Below, piece after piece: positions 24,640 to 32,713 of a stretch of DNA of 34,545 nt. Below the pieces are notes generated by a model. That model saw only the letters and a list, made by a program, of their open reading frames with translations. It was not told the origin of the DNA and did no database searches. The DNA is from an uncultured bacterium (GTDB lineage: Bacteria; Myxococcota_A; Bradymonadia; Bradymonadales; Bradymonadaceae), in the NCBI GenBank assembly GCA_937981985.1, contig CALJNB010000146.1:1-34545 (forward strand), written 5' to 3'. The first letter of the stretch is position 1. Every line of letters starts with the position of its first letter. The position numbers were made by a program, and so were the translations under genes.

Positions 24640-25311
24640 ATGTTCAAAACCTTTACTCTACAAGTACTTATTCTCGCATTCTCAGTTTTTACGTTTAGCG
24701 CATGCAGTAGTAAATCGACGAAAGCCGATGCCCCTGTTTCCACGGCAGAAAGCCGTTCTTGTGCTGATGGGAAGTGCAACGCCAATTGTGCGGAAGCAGG
24801 TTGTGGATGTACTTGTGCTGACGGGAAGTGTAACGGTAATTGTGCAGAAGCAGGATGCGGTTGTGATTGTTCTGGCGCAAAAACGTGTGATGCCAACTGT
24901 ACGAAAGAGGGTTGTAAAAGTTGTGCCGGTGGAAGCTGTAACGGAAAGTGTGCAGAAGTGGGTTGTGGATGTACTTGTGCGGATGGGAAGTGCAACGGAA
25001 ATTGTGCTGAAGCAGGATGCGGCTGTGACTGTTCTGGCGCAAAAAAGTGTAGTGATGCCAACTGTACCAAAGAAGGTTGCGAAGGCTGTGCAAAAAAAGG
25101 AGAGCCTTCGGTATCTTCTGAAAGTGCCGCAAGCATGTTGCCTAACGACGGGACTCGCGTTGTAGGCGATGTTACCAAATGCCCCGTAAGCCAAAACGCG
25201 TTTACCGTTGCTGCCGATAGCCCGAAAGTTGAACTTGAGGGCAAGACCTTTTACTTATGTTGCGCAGGTTGTGTAGATAAGTTCAAAGCGGACCCCGCAA
25301 AATTCCTTTAA
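24640..25311 (+). CDS. Metallothionein-like Cys-rich lipoprotein with C-terminal YHS domain
   Basis: A 223-residue lipoprotein. The ATG at 24640 follows AAGGA by about ten bases and gives a signal peptide with lipobox FSAC (Cys22); the in-frame start at 24574 is too long. Residues 41-150 contain 29 Cys in 110, arranged as repeated C-x4-C-x3-C-x4-C-x-C units (CADGKCNGNCAEAGCGC), with no Cys-free stretch longer than five. The block is an internal duplication with a 54-residue period. After a Ser/Glu linker, residues 181-223 resemble a YHS/TRASH metal site: CPVSQ, then FYLCCAGC and DKFKADPAKF. The look is that of an envelope-anchored thiol sponge for soft metals or arsenite. It is divergent from arsC and overlaps the next gene tail to tail by four bases. 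Confidence 0.85.
   Translation: MFKTFTLQVLILAFSVFTFSACSSKSTKADAPVSTAESRSCADGKCNANCAEAGCGCTCADGKCNGNCAEAGCGCDCSGAKTCDANCTKEGCKSCAGGSCNGKCAEVGCGCTCADGKCNGNCAEAGCGCDCSGAKKCSDANCTKEGCEGCAKKGEPSVSSESAASMLPNDGTRVVGDVTKCPVSQNAFTVAADSPKVELEGKTFYLCCAGCVDKFKADPAKFL
24801..25092 (+). repeat. 162-bp tandem duplication inside the Cys-rich gene
   Basis: DNA from 24801 to about 24926 is repeated at 24963 to 25092 with an exact 162-base offset and a 3-base insertion in the second copy (one added Ser). Both copies encode the CTCADGKCNGNC, CDCSGAK and NCTKEGC modules. Silent differences show that the duplication is not brand new. Confidence 0.8.
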
Positions 25312-26549
25312 TTGGAACTAAAGCCGATAGAAAGATCAAACGATAAGACCGATCCAGGAAGTTCGAAAAAAGGCGAGTAAGTCGCATTGAATTTCAGATG
25401 AATCTTCTCAAAATGATACCGGTACCCCAATCCAAACGCGACCGCAGTAAAATCGTTTTCCAACCCGGTCACACGAACCAGGCTATTACTTAAAAAGCCA
25501 ACGTGACGAATATCACTGCTTAAGACGAACTCGTTCTTACCAAACGCCCAATAGAACTTCGGACCGATACCCACCGAATAGGTTCCGAGTCCTTTGCTAA
25601 AGGGCGGTGGGTCTTGGGTAGTCTGATAAAAGCTTGTCCCTAAGAGCACCGCAGCGCCAACATATCGCCAACGTAACTCTTGAGAGATGTTGATACCGAT
25701 CCCGCGTTGGGCGTCGTCACCGAGTTCTCCCAGTAGAAAACGGATACCGCCACCGGCAGAGATCGCAGCTTTGGGCGGTGGGACTGCACTAGCAGCAGGT
25801 GCGTAACTCAATACGAAGAGAGTCGTAAACAGACCTACGAACCTCATTTCTAATTTTCTTCTTTTAACAAAAATCAGGAATACCCATAGGAAAAAGAAAG
25901 AGGACGGCGACGTGAACGTAGAACAAGAGGGTGTAGTATCTTCCGGAGAACATCGACCCTGGAGCGTGTCGCAAGTTTGGTCGCTATTGCAATCTTCATC
26001 GGCTAGGCATTCGGCACAATGCCCGATGGGCGTATTGCATAACCAGCCTGATGAGCAATCATTATCATCGAAGCATTCGACGGGGACGGATTGGAAAACG
26101 TATTCCATTTTGAGGTTACAAGGTTGTGCGGTAGTTGCTTCGCATAAGAAAAAAACCCGGAAGGCGTCTCGGGTGCCTAAAAGTTTGGGTGTGATGCGAT
26201 TGGCAATCGTTTGGCCGGCGGCAAGGTCTGGATGAATCTGCCGGGCAACAATCGCGTCAGGAACGAGGGTCATGAGATCGACCGCTTCGATCTCGGGAGT
26301 AACCGCGAGAATATTAACGCTAACCGTCCCGGTACCTGAGTTTTTAATGGTATAATCAAATTGGTTGCGTCCAACAGACTCGCGAAGAATGAGGACTGAA
26401 TTTTTACATGCATCCTTTTCTCGTTCACAAAGTTCACCGACCGCGACCGGATCGCTGGGCGCTGAAATACAGGAGGCTAAGCAAAGCACGATACCGAAAA
26501 GCGCAATTGCCTCGTTTCGGAAATTTTTTTCGGAGCTTAGATGCCACAT
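25308..26549 (-). CDS. Apparent fusion: Cys-rich lipoprotein plus outer-membrane beta-barrel
   Basis: A 413-residue frame that reads as two proteins. Residues 1-234 start with a lipoprotein signal (lipobox LASC, Cys27), continue with a domain of unknown role and two Cys-rich modules (about 156-201), and end in Cys209, a hydrophobic run (218-228) and KRRK (229-232), like a MYXO-CTERM sorting tail. Residue 235 is then a Met that opens a second signal peptide (ends about 254, ASA) and a 160-residue beta-barrel with alternating strands. One A fewer in the A4 run at 25854-25857 would give a stop directly after KRR and leave a separate barrel gene starting at 25847. The barrel part resembles small outer-membrane porin-like proteins. 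AGGA precedes the first ATG. Confidence 0.75.
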   Translation of the reverse strand: MWHLSSEKNFRNEAIALFGIVLCLASCISAPSDPVAVGELCEREKDACKNSVLILRESVGRNQFDYTIKNSGTGTVSVNILAVTPEIEAVDLMTLVPDAIVARQIHPDLAAGQTIANRITPKLLGTRDAFRVFFLCEATTAQPCNLKMEYVFQSVPVECFDDNDCSSGWLCNTPIGHCAECLADEDCNSDQTCDTLQGRCSPEDTTPSCSTFTSPSSFFFLWVFLIFVKRRKLEMRFVGLFTTLFVLSYAPAASAVPPPKAAISAGGGIRFLLGELGDDAQRGIGINISQELRWRYVGAAVLLGTSFYQTTQDPPPFSKGLGTYSVGIGPKFYWAFGKNEFVLSSDIRHVGFLSNSLVRVTGLENDFTAVAFGLGYRYHFEKIHLKFNATYSPFFELPGSVLSFDLSIGFSSN

Positions 26550-26628
26550 TTTGTTCCTGACAATCGTTGACCAGATGGACTCTTGTAACGTTCATTGCCT
26601 ATACTGTACGAGGCTAATCTAGCCAAGT

Positions 26629-26647
26629 ATCCAAAAAAATTTTGGAT
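26629..26647. repeat. Inverted repeat ATCCAAAA-AAA-TTTTGGAT
   Basis: Perfect 8-base arms around AAA lie in the 246-base gap between two divergent genes. It could be an operator or a small hairpin. No T-run extends beyond it. Confidence 0.4.
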
Positions 26648-26730
26648 CACTATTTTCTCACTATGTGTTTGTGTTTCGGTCCGACGCGCCTATGGAAGGG
26701 AGTTTAGAGGATAGGAAGTTAAGAAGATCG

Positions 26731-26759
26731 TTGACCTGCTGTAAAACTCCGCGTAAATT
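26731..26759 (+). promoter_or_regulatory. Sigma-70-like promoter of the DUF4234 gene
   Basis: TTGACC (26731-26736), a 17-base spacer and TAAATT (26754-26759) lie 36 bases before the ATG, with AAGGAG just ahead of the start. The ten bases ATCGTTGACC around the -35 occur again at 26563-26572. Confidence 0.6.
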
Positions 26760-26795
26760 GCTTGTAACTTAATAAATTAAAAGAAAGGAGTCGAT

Positions 26796-27170
26796 ATGCA
26801 ACGTGGTGAAGTACGGAATTCTGTGATGGTGTTAGTACTGTCGATCGTGACTTGCGGATTTTATCTCATCATTCAGATGATGACGGTAATGAAAGAGTTA
26901 AATGCGGCGCTTGGACGCGAAGAATACAATCCCACGAAAGAGATTGTTTTATCTGTAGTCACCTGCGGAATGTGGGGCATCTGGCTCAATTGGCGTCTTT
27001 GTAACTCCGTCGTAGAGCTTCAGACAGCCTGGGGTGTTAAGCCGCAGTTCGACGGTCTGATTTTGTTCCTCCTTCACATGGTCTATGTTGGGCCTTATTT
27101 CGTACAGGAAGCCCTCAATCAAACTTGGGAGCACGGAACGCCTGGCGGAGCTGGATACGGCGGAGCTTAA
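26796..27170 (+). CDS. DUF4234-type small membrane protein
   Basis: A 124-residue membrane protein. Two similar hydrophobic segments, VLSIVTCGFY (about 14-23) and VLSVVTCGMWGIW (about 51-64), and a third near 85-100 fit the DUF4234 layout, whose role is unknown. A Gly-rich tail ends the protein. A clear AAGGAG and a promoter lie upstream, and a terminator follows, so it is a single-gene unit. It is divergent from the lipoprotein/barrel gene. Confidence 0.8.
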   Translation: MQRGEVRNSVMVLVLSIVTCGFYLIIQMMTVMKELNAALGREEYNPTKEIVLSVVTCGMWGIWLNWRLCNSVVELQTAWGVKPQFDGLILFLLHMVYVGPYFVQEALNQTWEHGTPGGAGYGGA

Positions 27171-27194
27171 TTTTCTGTAAAATCATAAAGACTC

Positions 27195-27223
27195 AAGCTT
27201 CGCATAAGCGGGGCTTTTTTTTT
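27195..27223 (+). terminator. Rho-independent terminator after the DUF4234 gene
   Basis: A 9-bp stem (AAGCTTCGC with GCGGGGCTT, two T-G wobbles) and an ATAA loop run into nine T. It ends 20 bases before the M23 peptidase start. Confidence 0.85.
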
Positions 27224-27242
27224 CATTTTTATCGAGCTCAAA

Positions 27243-28205
27243 GTGCACGATTTTCGCTACGTTATCGCTCTGTTCCTCTTTGGATGTAGTTCTTACTCAT
27301 CTCCAGTATGTTTGTCCGGTGCATATTTAGATAATAGTCGTCATTGCGCCGCAATCGATGCGCCGGTTCACCACATCCCTTTTCAGTACGGATTCTCGAC
27401 TAAGGTGACTCAGGGCTTTCACGGGCTTTATACTCACAAAGGGGATGAGGCCTACGCTGTTGATTTTGCGTGCAAGTCCGGCGATCCAATCGCGGCATCC
27501 CGAAGTGGAAAAGTTCTAAACGTTAAAGAGGATTCCGACGAAGGATGTAGTGACGCGTCGTGTTCGGATATGGCAAATTACGTCACTATCGATCACGGTG
27601 ATGGTAGTTTTACCGAATACGGACACCTCAAACATTTGGGGGCCTTGGTCGAAGTCGGTGATGATGTTTGCGCCGGTGACGTGATCGCATTATGCGGTTC
27701 TACGGGGTACTCTTTATCTCCCCATTTACATTTTTCTGTCATGGATCATTCTCGCCGAACCTTACCCGTTCAGTTTGCTGAGCCCAGAGTGAATCGCGGG
27801 TTTGGATTTGCAATCCCCGACGCGGAGTACACCAGTCAGAACGGTACGCGTACGAGTTGTAAAAAAGTTGAGTACTCTCCCTTATCTCGCGATGCGTTTG
27901 CCCATCAGGGGATTGTGTTAACAGAGAGTCAGAAAATCGAATTCACCAGGGAGCCCAGAGTTCTTAGAGGAAGATATTTTGGCGATCATCCCTATGTCGC
28001 CATTCATAAACGTTCGTTATTTTCCGAAGATTGGGACGCGTCGTGTTACCCCGTCGAAGATGGAAGGTTTGAAGCGCTTATTGACTGGGAAGAAACGGAC
28101 CCCGCGGGACACTATTTTATTATGATGGTGGGCGCGAATAGGTTTTGTACGGCGCCGATTTCGGGGTGGTCATGGGCCTACCTCATTCGAATGAACGTCA
28201 AGTAG
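27243..28205 (+). CDS. M23 (LytM-like) peptidase lipoprotein
   Basis: A 320-residue lipoprotein with a GTG start and lipobox LFGC (about residue 15). The M23 core (about 45-170) has THKGDEAYAVDF, with His and Asp as zinc ligands, the G-rich strand VTIDHGDGSFTEYGHL, and PHLHFSV with the catalytic/ligand HxH. It should cut peptide cross-links of peptidoglycan, or act on other Gly-rich walls. Several extra Cys (for example CSDASC) may form a disulphide near the active site. The C-terminal 130 residues form a beta-rich region I do not recognise. The Shine-Dalgarno is weak. A terminator upstream makes it an independent unit. Confidence 0.88.
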   Translation: MHDFRYVIALFLFGCSSYSSPVCLSGAYLDNSRHCAAIDAPVHHIPFQYGFSTKVTQGFHGLYTHKGDEAYAVDFACKSGDPIAASRSGKVLNVKEDSDEGCSDASCSDMANYVTIDHGDGSFTEYGHLKHLGALVEVGDDVCAGDVIALCGSTGYSLSPHLHFSVMDHSRRTLPVQFAEPRVNRGFGFAIPDAEYTSQNGTRTSCKKVEYSPLSRDAFAHQGIVLTESQKIEFTREPRVLRGRYFGDHPYVAIHKRSLFSEDWDASCYPVEDGRFEALIDWEETDPAGHYFIMMVGANRFCTAPISGWSWAYLIRMNVK

Positions 28206-28285
28206 AGTTATTATGGTGTTCTAAGATACTTTGGAATTCGTCGCGTTTTGTATTTTTAAAGTTTTGAGCGGTATTATCGTTAGAA

Positions 28286-28306
28286 AAATCGCATTATTTG
28301 CGATTT
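28286..28306. repeat. Perfect hairpin AAATCGCA-N5-TGCGATTT
   Basis: Perfect 8-base arms with a TTATT loop lie in the 167-base gap after the M23 gene. Only three T follow, so it may be a weak bidirectional terminator or an operator for the next gene. Confidence 0.5.
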
Positions 28307-28372
28307 AACCTTGAGTATCGCGCCCTTGGGGAGATATGCTTTAGTTACCTCAAATTCACGTTTTATTAATCT

Positions 28373-29980
28373 ATGTTCAAACGCTTATTCAAGTTTCTCC
28401 AAGGTCCCGAAGAGGTCGAAACGCTTCCTTTCGAAGGTAGTTATCTAGATCATCTTTTAGATCAAACTGAAGAAGAGATTGAGACCCTTTTGACAAAGTG
28501 TCCCGAACACGATCCTCTCCTTCTTTTTGTCGTGGGTATCCTACGCCGGACGATGTTTAATGCGTTTTCTCCCGACCTTCGAGAACCTTTGGTCGATCTA
28601 TACTCGCCGGGAATGTCACCACCTCCGCCTCCGGGAGTGCAAAAGTCGAGTTTCATGAGTATTGAACACGATCATAAAGTGCGTGAGTATGAGGAAGAAT
28701 TTGAGGACGGTGATATTTTAGGCATTGTTTCCGAGTCAGAGATCGAAGAAGAGGACGAAGAGCTTGTTGCGGATCGTTCGACGCGCCAAACGACAGAGAT
28801 TAGTGTTGAAGATATTTTGGAGCAAGCTGCCAAAATAAAAGACACCATGGCGACTAACGCGACGAGCGATATTGCGGTTTCGATCTCTGGAGAACCAACT
28901 GGAGAGTTTGATCGAGATGATGTCGGCCTGAATCGAGTGGATTCGCCAGAAACCTTGCTTGCGGGACGTCGATTCCTCGAAATATTGGTGGCCAACGATA
29001 CACTAGCGCCTGATATCCAACTGAATATGTCGAACTTATATCTTGTTAGAGACCACCTTATGAGCCGCGGAGCCATGGGACCCGAGGTGGAAAAGATCAC
29101 CCGACAACTTCTTGCACTCGTAGAGAAGAAATTCAGCGAAGCGCATTTTGGGCAAGCTAGAATATTGTTAAAACTCTTTCCGACTGACGATTTAACCTCG
29201 CTGAATAACGATCGAAATATCTTTTACGAAGAAATGATTCTGAAACTTGGGATCAAGCGCAGACATCATATTGACGGAAAGGACGTTGAAGATCTTCAAA
29301 GCGTGATTTCGACCATTTCTCCGGAAAGTGTCTCAAACCTATTAATCTGGTTTCGAGAGAAATCCGACGTAAGATTTCATGTCAAGCGAACGTCACTCAA
29401 ACACGAGTCTGTCTGGAATAGTATTCTCGATGCATCGAATCGACCTGATTTGAAAAAATACTCATCTACCTATTTTCCGAAGGAACGCTGGAGGGAGTTA
29501 GGTGAGAATGATGATGTTTTTGAGGTTATTGTAAGCTCTGTTACTAAAGAGAGTGTGCAGGAGTACGTGATCACGTTGATGGGAACATGTTATTTTGTTC
29601 TTCGTGCGGTCGGCGATACCGGATTGGAGCCATTCCTCGATTCCTTTTTCGATTGGTCGACGCGAGTTATTGGTTTCAATGCTACCCAGCTCATGCCCCT
29701 CATACACAGAGGCGCAATGACCGATACCAGAATCATGCATGATATTTTTCTTTCGCTCTACGATGAGCATCTGCGAGAAGGGACCGAGGAATTGTTTGAT
29801 TCTTGGTCCGCCGAAGATCGTCTTGACGCTGCGAAGAATATTTTCACAGATCTAGTCATTCCCACAGTGGGCGAAATAGCACCTGGAGAATATGATCTAA
29901 CTGCTTTCGCCCTGAGAAGGCTTCTTAAGTTTGAATACCCTGAACCAGATTTTGGGTACAAAGTTCATCGGCTTTCCTAA
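28373..29980 (+). CDS. Large acidic protein of unknown function
   Basis: A 535-residue protein I do not recognise. It has no signal peptide or membrane helix. Residues 1-75 are helical; PPPPPG (about 83-88) is followed by an acidic, disordered segment (about 100-145; EYEEEFEDGD, ESEIEEEDEE) and then a long helical region with Leu-rich repeats-like spacing to the end. It is likely a cytoplasmic scaffold or regulatory protein. No Shine-Dalgarno is seen before the ATG. The gene ends 28 bases before the Slt gene, so an operon is likely, which suggests a role in envelope growth or division. Confidence 0.75.
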   Translation: MFKRLFKFLQGPEEVETLPFEGSYLDHLLDQTEEEIETLLTKCPEHDPLLLFVVGILRRTMFNAFSPDLREPLVDLYSPGMSPPPPPGVQKSSFMSIEHDHKVREYEEEFEDGDILGIVSESEIEEEDEELVADRSTRQTTEISVEDILEQAAKIKDTMATNATSDIAVSISGEPTGEFDRDDVGLNRVDSPETLLAGRRFLEILVANDTLAPDIQLNMSNLYLVRDHLMSRGAMGPEVEKITRQLLALVEKKFSEAHFGQARILLKLFPTDDLTSLNNDRNIFYEEMILKLGIKRRHHIDGKDVEDLQSVISTISPESVSNLLIWFREKSDVRFHVKRTSLKHESVWNSILDASNRPDLKKYSSTYFPKERWRELGENDDVFEVIVSSVTKESVQEYVITLMGTCYFVLRAVGDTGLEPFLDSFFDWSTRVIGFNATQLMPLIHRGAMTDTRIMHDIFLSLYDEHLREGTEELFDSWSAEDRLDAAKNIFTDLVIPTVGEIAPGEYDLTAFALRRLLKFEYPEPDFGYKVHRLS

Positions 29981-30008
29981 ATCGATCCGGTCCCATACCA
30001 GGATGGTA

Positions 30009-32165
30009 ATGAAAATTTCGATAAAATTATTCGTCATATCGCTCACGATATTTTTTTCTCAGTCCGTATTTGCTGAAAAGAATAATAATGCGCAACAATT
30101 CATCGAAGCTAAAAGGCTTTTAGAAAATGATCCCGAAGGTAGCTACGTACTCCTAAAGAAAGTTAAGCGTTTTTCTTTCGCGGACGATGTGCGACTTAGG
30201 CTCTTAGCCGATGCGGCGATGAGAACGCAACGCGTTCAAGAATCTTGTGATGTTTTACTGGCCTTCTCAAAAAAGACGCCAAGTTCTAACGATGCTATTC
30301 GTGCTCTGATCGAGCGCGTCGAATTGTTGATGTTAATTGGACAAGTGGATGAGGCGAGGAAAGCCGTAAAAGGCGTCATTAAAAAATTAAGAATATCTAA
30401 TTGGAAGCGAGCAAATCGGTGGCATTTCACAGCTCGAGCCCTTCGACTTTCTCACGATTTGACCGAAGAAGGTTCTCGAAAAGCTGTTGCGAAAAAATTA
30501 CTCATCTATTATCCGACCGAACCTCCGACGCGCCGTGAAGGCCTAGCGATTTCGGTCGAGGACCTTTCCAATTACGAGCGCTTCGTAAGGGCGGACCGAT
30601 TGATGGATGGTTGGGCTTACGAAGAGGCTAGGGAAGAATACAAAATTCTAAAAAAGATAAAGAAATATAAAGACACGTCATTGTGGAACTTAGGCGTCAT
30701 CGGATTAAGAAAATTACGCGACCAACCCAAAGAGGCCGAAGTTATTTTTAAAGATCTAGCGCAACGAAAAAATGTCTATCGCGAACGATCGATGTGGTAT
30801 TGGGCTCGAAGTTTAATGAAGCAAAACCTCTACGACCAGGCATTCAATGTTTTCGATCTTTACGAGAAAACCTTTCCTTCGGGGACCAATGTCTCAGCGA
30901 TCTACTACTATAGAGGCTGGTTGCCCTATGATGCCAGAGACAACAAGAAAGCCATAAAAGGGCTAAACGCGTTTATCAAAAAATACGGTAAGCGCGGCCG
31001 AAAGGCATCGTTTATCTACGGATTTTTAGGTTGGGCGCATATGCGCGAAAAACAATGGGATAAAGCAATCGCGGTTTGGAACGACATGCAATCGTTTGGG
31101 AATTCTTTGATTGCCGGAAAAGCGTTATATTGGAAAGCTGTCGCGCAGAATGAAAAAGGACAACCCGACAAGGCACGTAAAACCCTTGATAGAATTCGCG
31201 CCAGGTATGCATTGACCTATTATGGGATGCTGGCCGAACAACTACGAAATAAGTTAGATGGTAAAGATACTAAGGCATCTTCGTTATGGTGGCCCGAACG
31301 GGAAAGTGTAATTAAGGATAGCCCGCGTATTAATGCAAAAAAGTATACCTTTTCGGACACCAGTGCGGCGACACAAAAAGAGTGGAAGCGCGTTAAGGAG
31401 TTGGTCGAACTAGAAGAGAAGCAGCTTGCCCGGGCTACACTCAAACCAATTCAAAAAACCTTATTGGGTACAATTTCTGCCTCGAAAAAGAAGGATTTTA
31501 TTCATTCACTAGGTTGGTTTGTTGAGGATTTTAATTCTATGTGGCGAGCTGCCGCGGGATCAATATCAGCGATGCCTCGATTTCCCGTTCGAAATAAAAG
31601 AAATATGGTCATGGCTTATCCCCGTGCGTACAAGGACGTCGTACAAAATGTTTCTGACGAATTTAATATTTCGGATTACTTTATGTGGTCGATCATGCGT
31701 CAAGAAAGCCGATATAAACCATCTGCGATCTCATATACGGATGCTGTTGGAGCTTTGCAGATGATACCTCGGACTGCCCGTAAAGTAGCACCGAATATTG
31801 GTACCGAATATAAACTTCACACTTTCTCCGATCCGAAGGTTGGTTTTCGTTTTAGCGCGTATTATTTACGGAAGATCCTCGACTATTTTGGAGGGTTACA
31901 TGTTCCAGCTGCTGCCGCCTATAACACGGGTCCAGCAGTGATTTCACGTTGGTTTCATAAAAACGATAAACTTGAATTTGCTTCTTTGATTGAAGAGTTT
32001 GAATATAATGAAGGGCGAGGATATTGTCGCAAAGTTATCGAACACATGCTGCGCTACATCTATCTTTATGAAGAGGATGACGAAAAACGTAAGGCGCTAT
32101 TAGATACGATGTTCCCAACCTCGCGAGACGTCGACGTTCCGCTGCCCGCTGATATTGATTACTAG
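30009..32165 (+). CDS. Soluble lytic murein transglycosylase (Slt-type)
   Basis: A 718-residue exported transglycosylase from the ATG at 30009, chosen because it opens a Sec signal (MKISIKLFVISL, ending about residue 22, VFA). The in-frame start at 29931 lies inside the preceding gene. The body (about 25-500) is helical with TPR-like repeats, like the superhelical ring of Slt70. The SLT catalytic domain (about 545-690) has MRQESRYKPSA with catalytic Glu566, then GALQMIPRTA and AAAAYNTGP. It would cleave glycan strands, releasing anhydro-muropeptides. It lies just downstream of the unknown acidic protein. Confidence 0.93.
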   Translation: MKISIKLFVISLTIFFSQSVFAEKNNNAQQFIEAKRLLENDPEGSYVLLKKVKRFSFADDVRLRLLADAAMRTQRVQESCDVLLAFSKKTPSSNDAIRALIERVELLMLIGQVDEARKAVKGVIKKLRISNWKRANRWHFTARALRLSHDLTEEGSRKAVAKKLLIYYPTEPPTRREGLAISVEDLSNYERFVRADRLMDGWAYEEAREEYKILKKIKKYKDTSLWNLGVIGLRKLRDQPKEAEVIFKDLAQRKNVYRERSMWYWARSLMKQNLYDQAFNVFDLYEKTFPSGTNVSAIYYYRGWLPYDARDNKKAIKGLNAFIKKYGKRGRKASFIYGFLGWAHMREKQWDKAIAVWNDMQSFGNSLIAGKALYWKAVAQNEKGQPDKARKTLDRIRARYALTYYGMLAEQLRNKLDGKDTKASSLWWPERESVIKDSPRINAKKYTFSDTSAATQKEWKRVKELVELEEKQLARATLKPIQKTLLGTISASKKKDFIHSLGWFVEDFNSMWRAAAGSISAMPRFPVRNKRNMVMAYPRAYKDVVQNVSDEFNISDYFMWSIMRQESRYKPSAISYTDAVGALQMIPRTARKVAPNIGTEYKLHTFSDPKVGFRFSAYYLRKILDYFGGLHVPAAAAYNTGPAVISRWFHKNDKLEFASLIEEFEYNEGRGYCRKVIEHMLRYIYLYEEDDEKRKALLDTMFPTSRDVDVPLPADIDY

Positions 32166-32246
32166 AAACCACTTCTGAACCTGCCCATCCACAAAGCCAA
32201 TCGTAGGTTAGTTTATCTTTTCGCCGTAGATCATTTATAGCGTTAG

Positions 32247-32636
32247 TCATGAAGGGATAGGCGTGGCGATTTCGACTAAGCAGCCATTTAAATCTCGAAG
32301 GAAGGCCACAGTCTGTCCCCAAGGCTTTACAGTTGGTTTGGCCACGAGAATAGCGCCTGAATTTAGTGCATGGTCAAACGCCGACTCAACGTCGTCAGTT
32401 ACAAAACAAATGTCAAATCCCGATGTCGTATCAGTCTTGCGACAGGCTTGGATCGATAATGCATCCGCTTCCGCGCTCTCTAGACTAGCGAATGCAAGGA
32501 TGGTTTCGCCGGTTTCTAGCTCAGCGTAAGTATTACTTTCGTGAATAAATTTGCGTTCGAGCCCGAAAGCCTTTTCATAGAACTCGATCGTTTCAACGAC
32601 CTTCTCAACGTAAATAATGGTATATCTCAATTTCAT
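32247..32636 (-). CDS. VOC (glyoxalase/bleomycin-resistance) family protein
   Basis: A 129-residue vicinal-oxygen-chelate protein with two beta-alpha-beta-beta-beta modules. TIIYVEKVVETIEFYEKAFGLE at the start and WGQTVAFLRDLNGCLVEI at the end are typical. The metal ligands cannot be assigned with confidence, so glyoxalase I, dioxygenase or resistance function stays open. GGAG lies seven bases before the ATG. It converges with the Slt gene and precedes the AraC-HAD pair in the same direction. Confidence 0.88.
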   Translation of the reverse strand: MKLRYTIIYVEKVVETIEFYEKAFGLERKFIHESNTYAELETGETILAFASLESAEADALSIQACRKTDTTSGFDICFVTDDVESAFDHALNSGAILVAKPTVKPWGQTVAFLRDLNGCLVEIATPIPS

Positions 32637-32713
32637 AATATTCTCCGCTTAGTGATTAGAAAGAAAGTTTAGTATGAACTGAATGCCTCAGTCTTGAATA
32701 AAACGGACAAAAG

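Noticed and set aside
24537..25244. Long minus-strand frame (235 codons) opposite the Cys-rich gene, plus other open frames there
   Set aside because: It mirrors the repeated Cys/Gly codons of the real gene, gives a low-complexity Pro/Ser/Gln product, and lacks a start signal.
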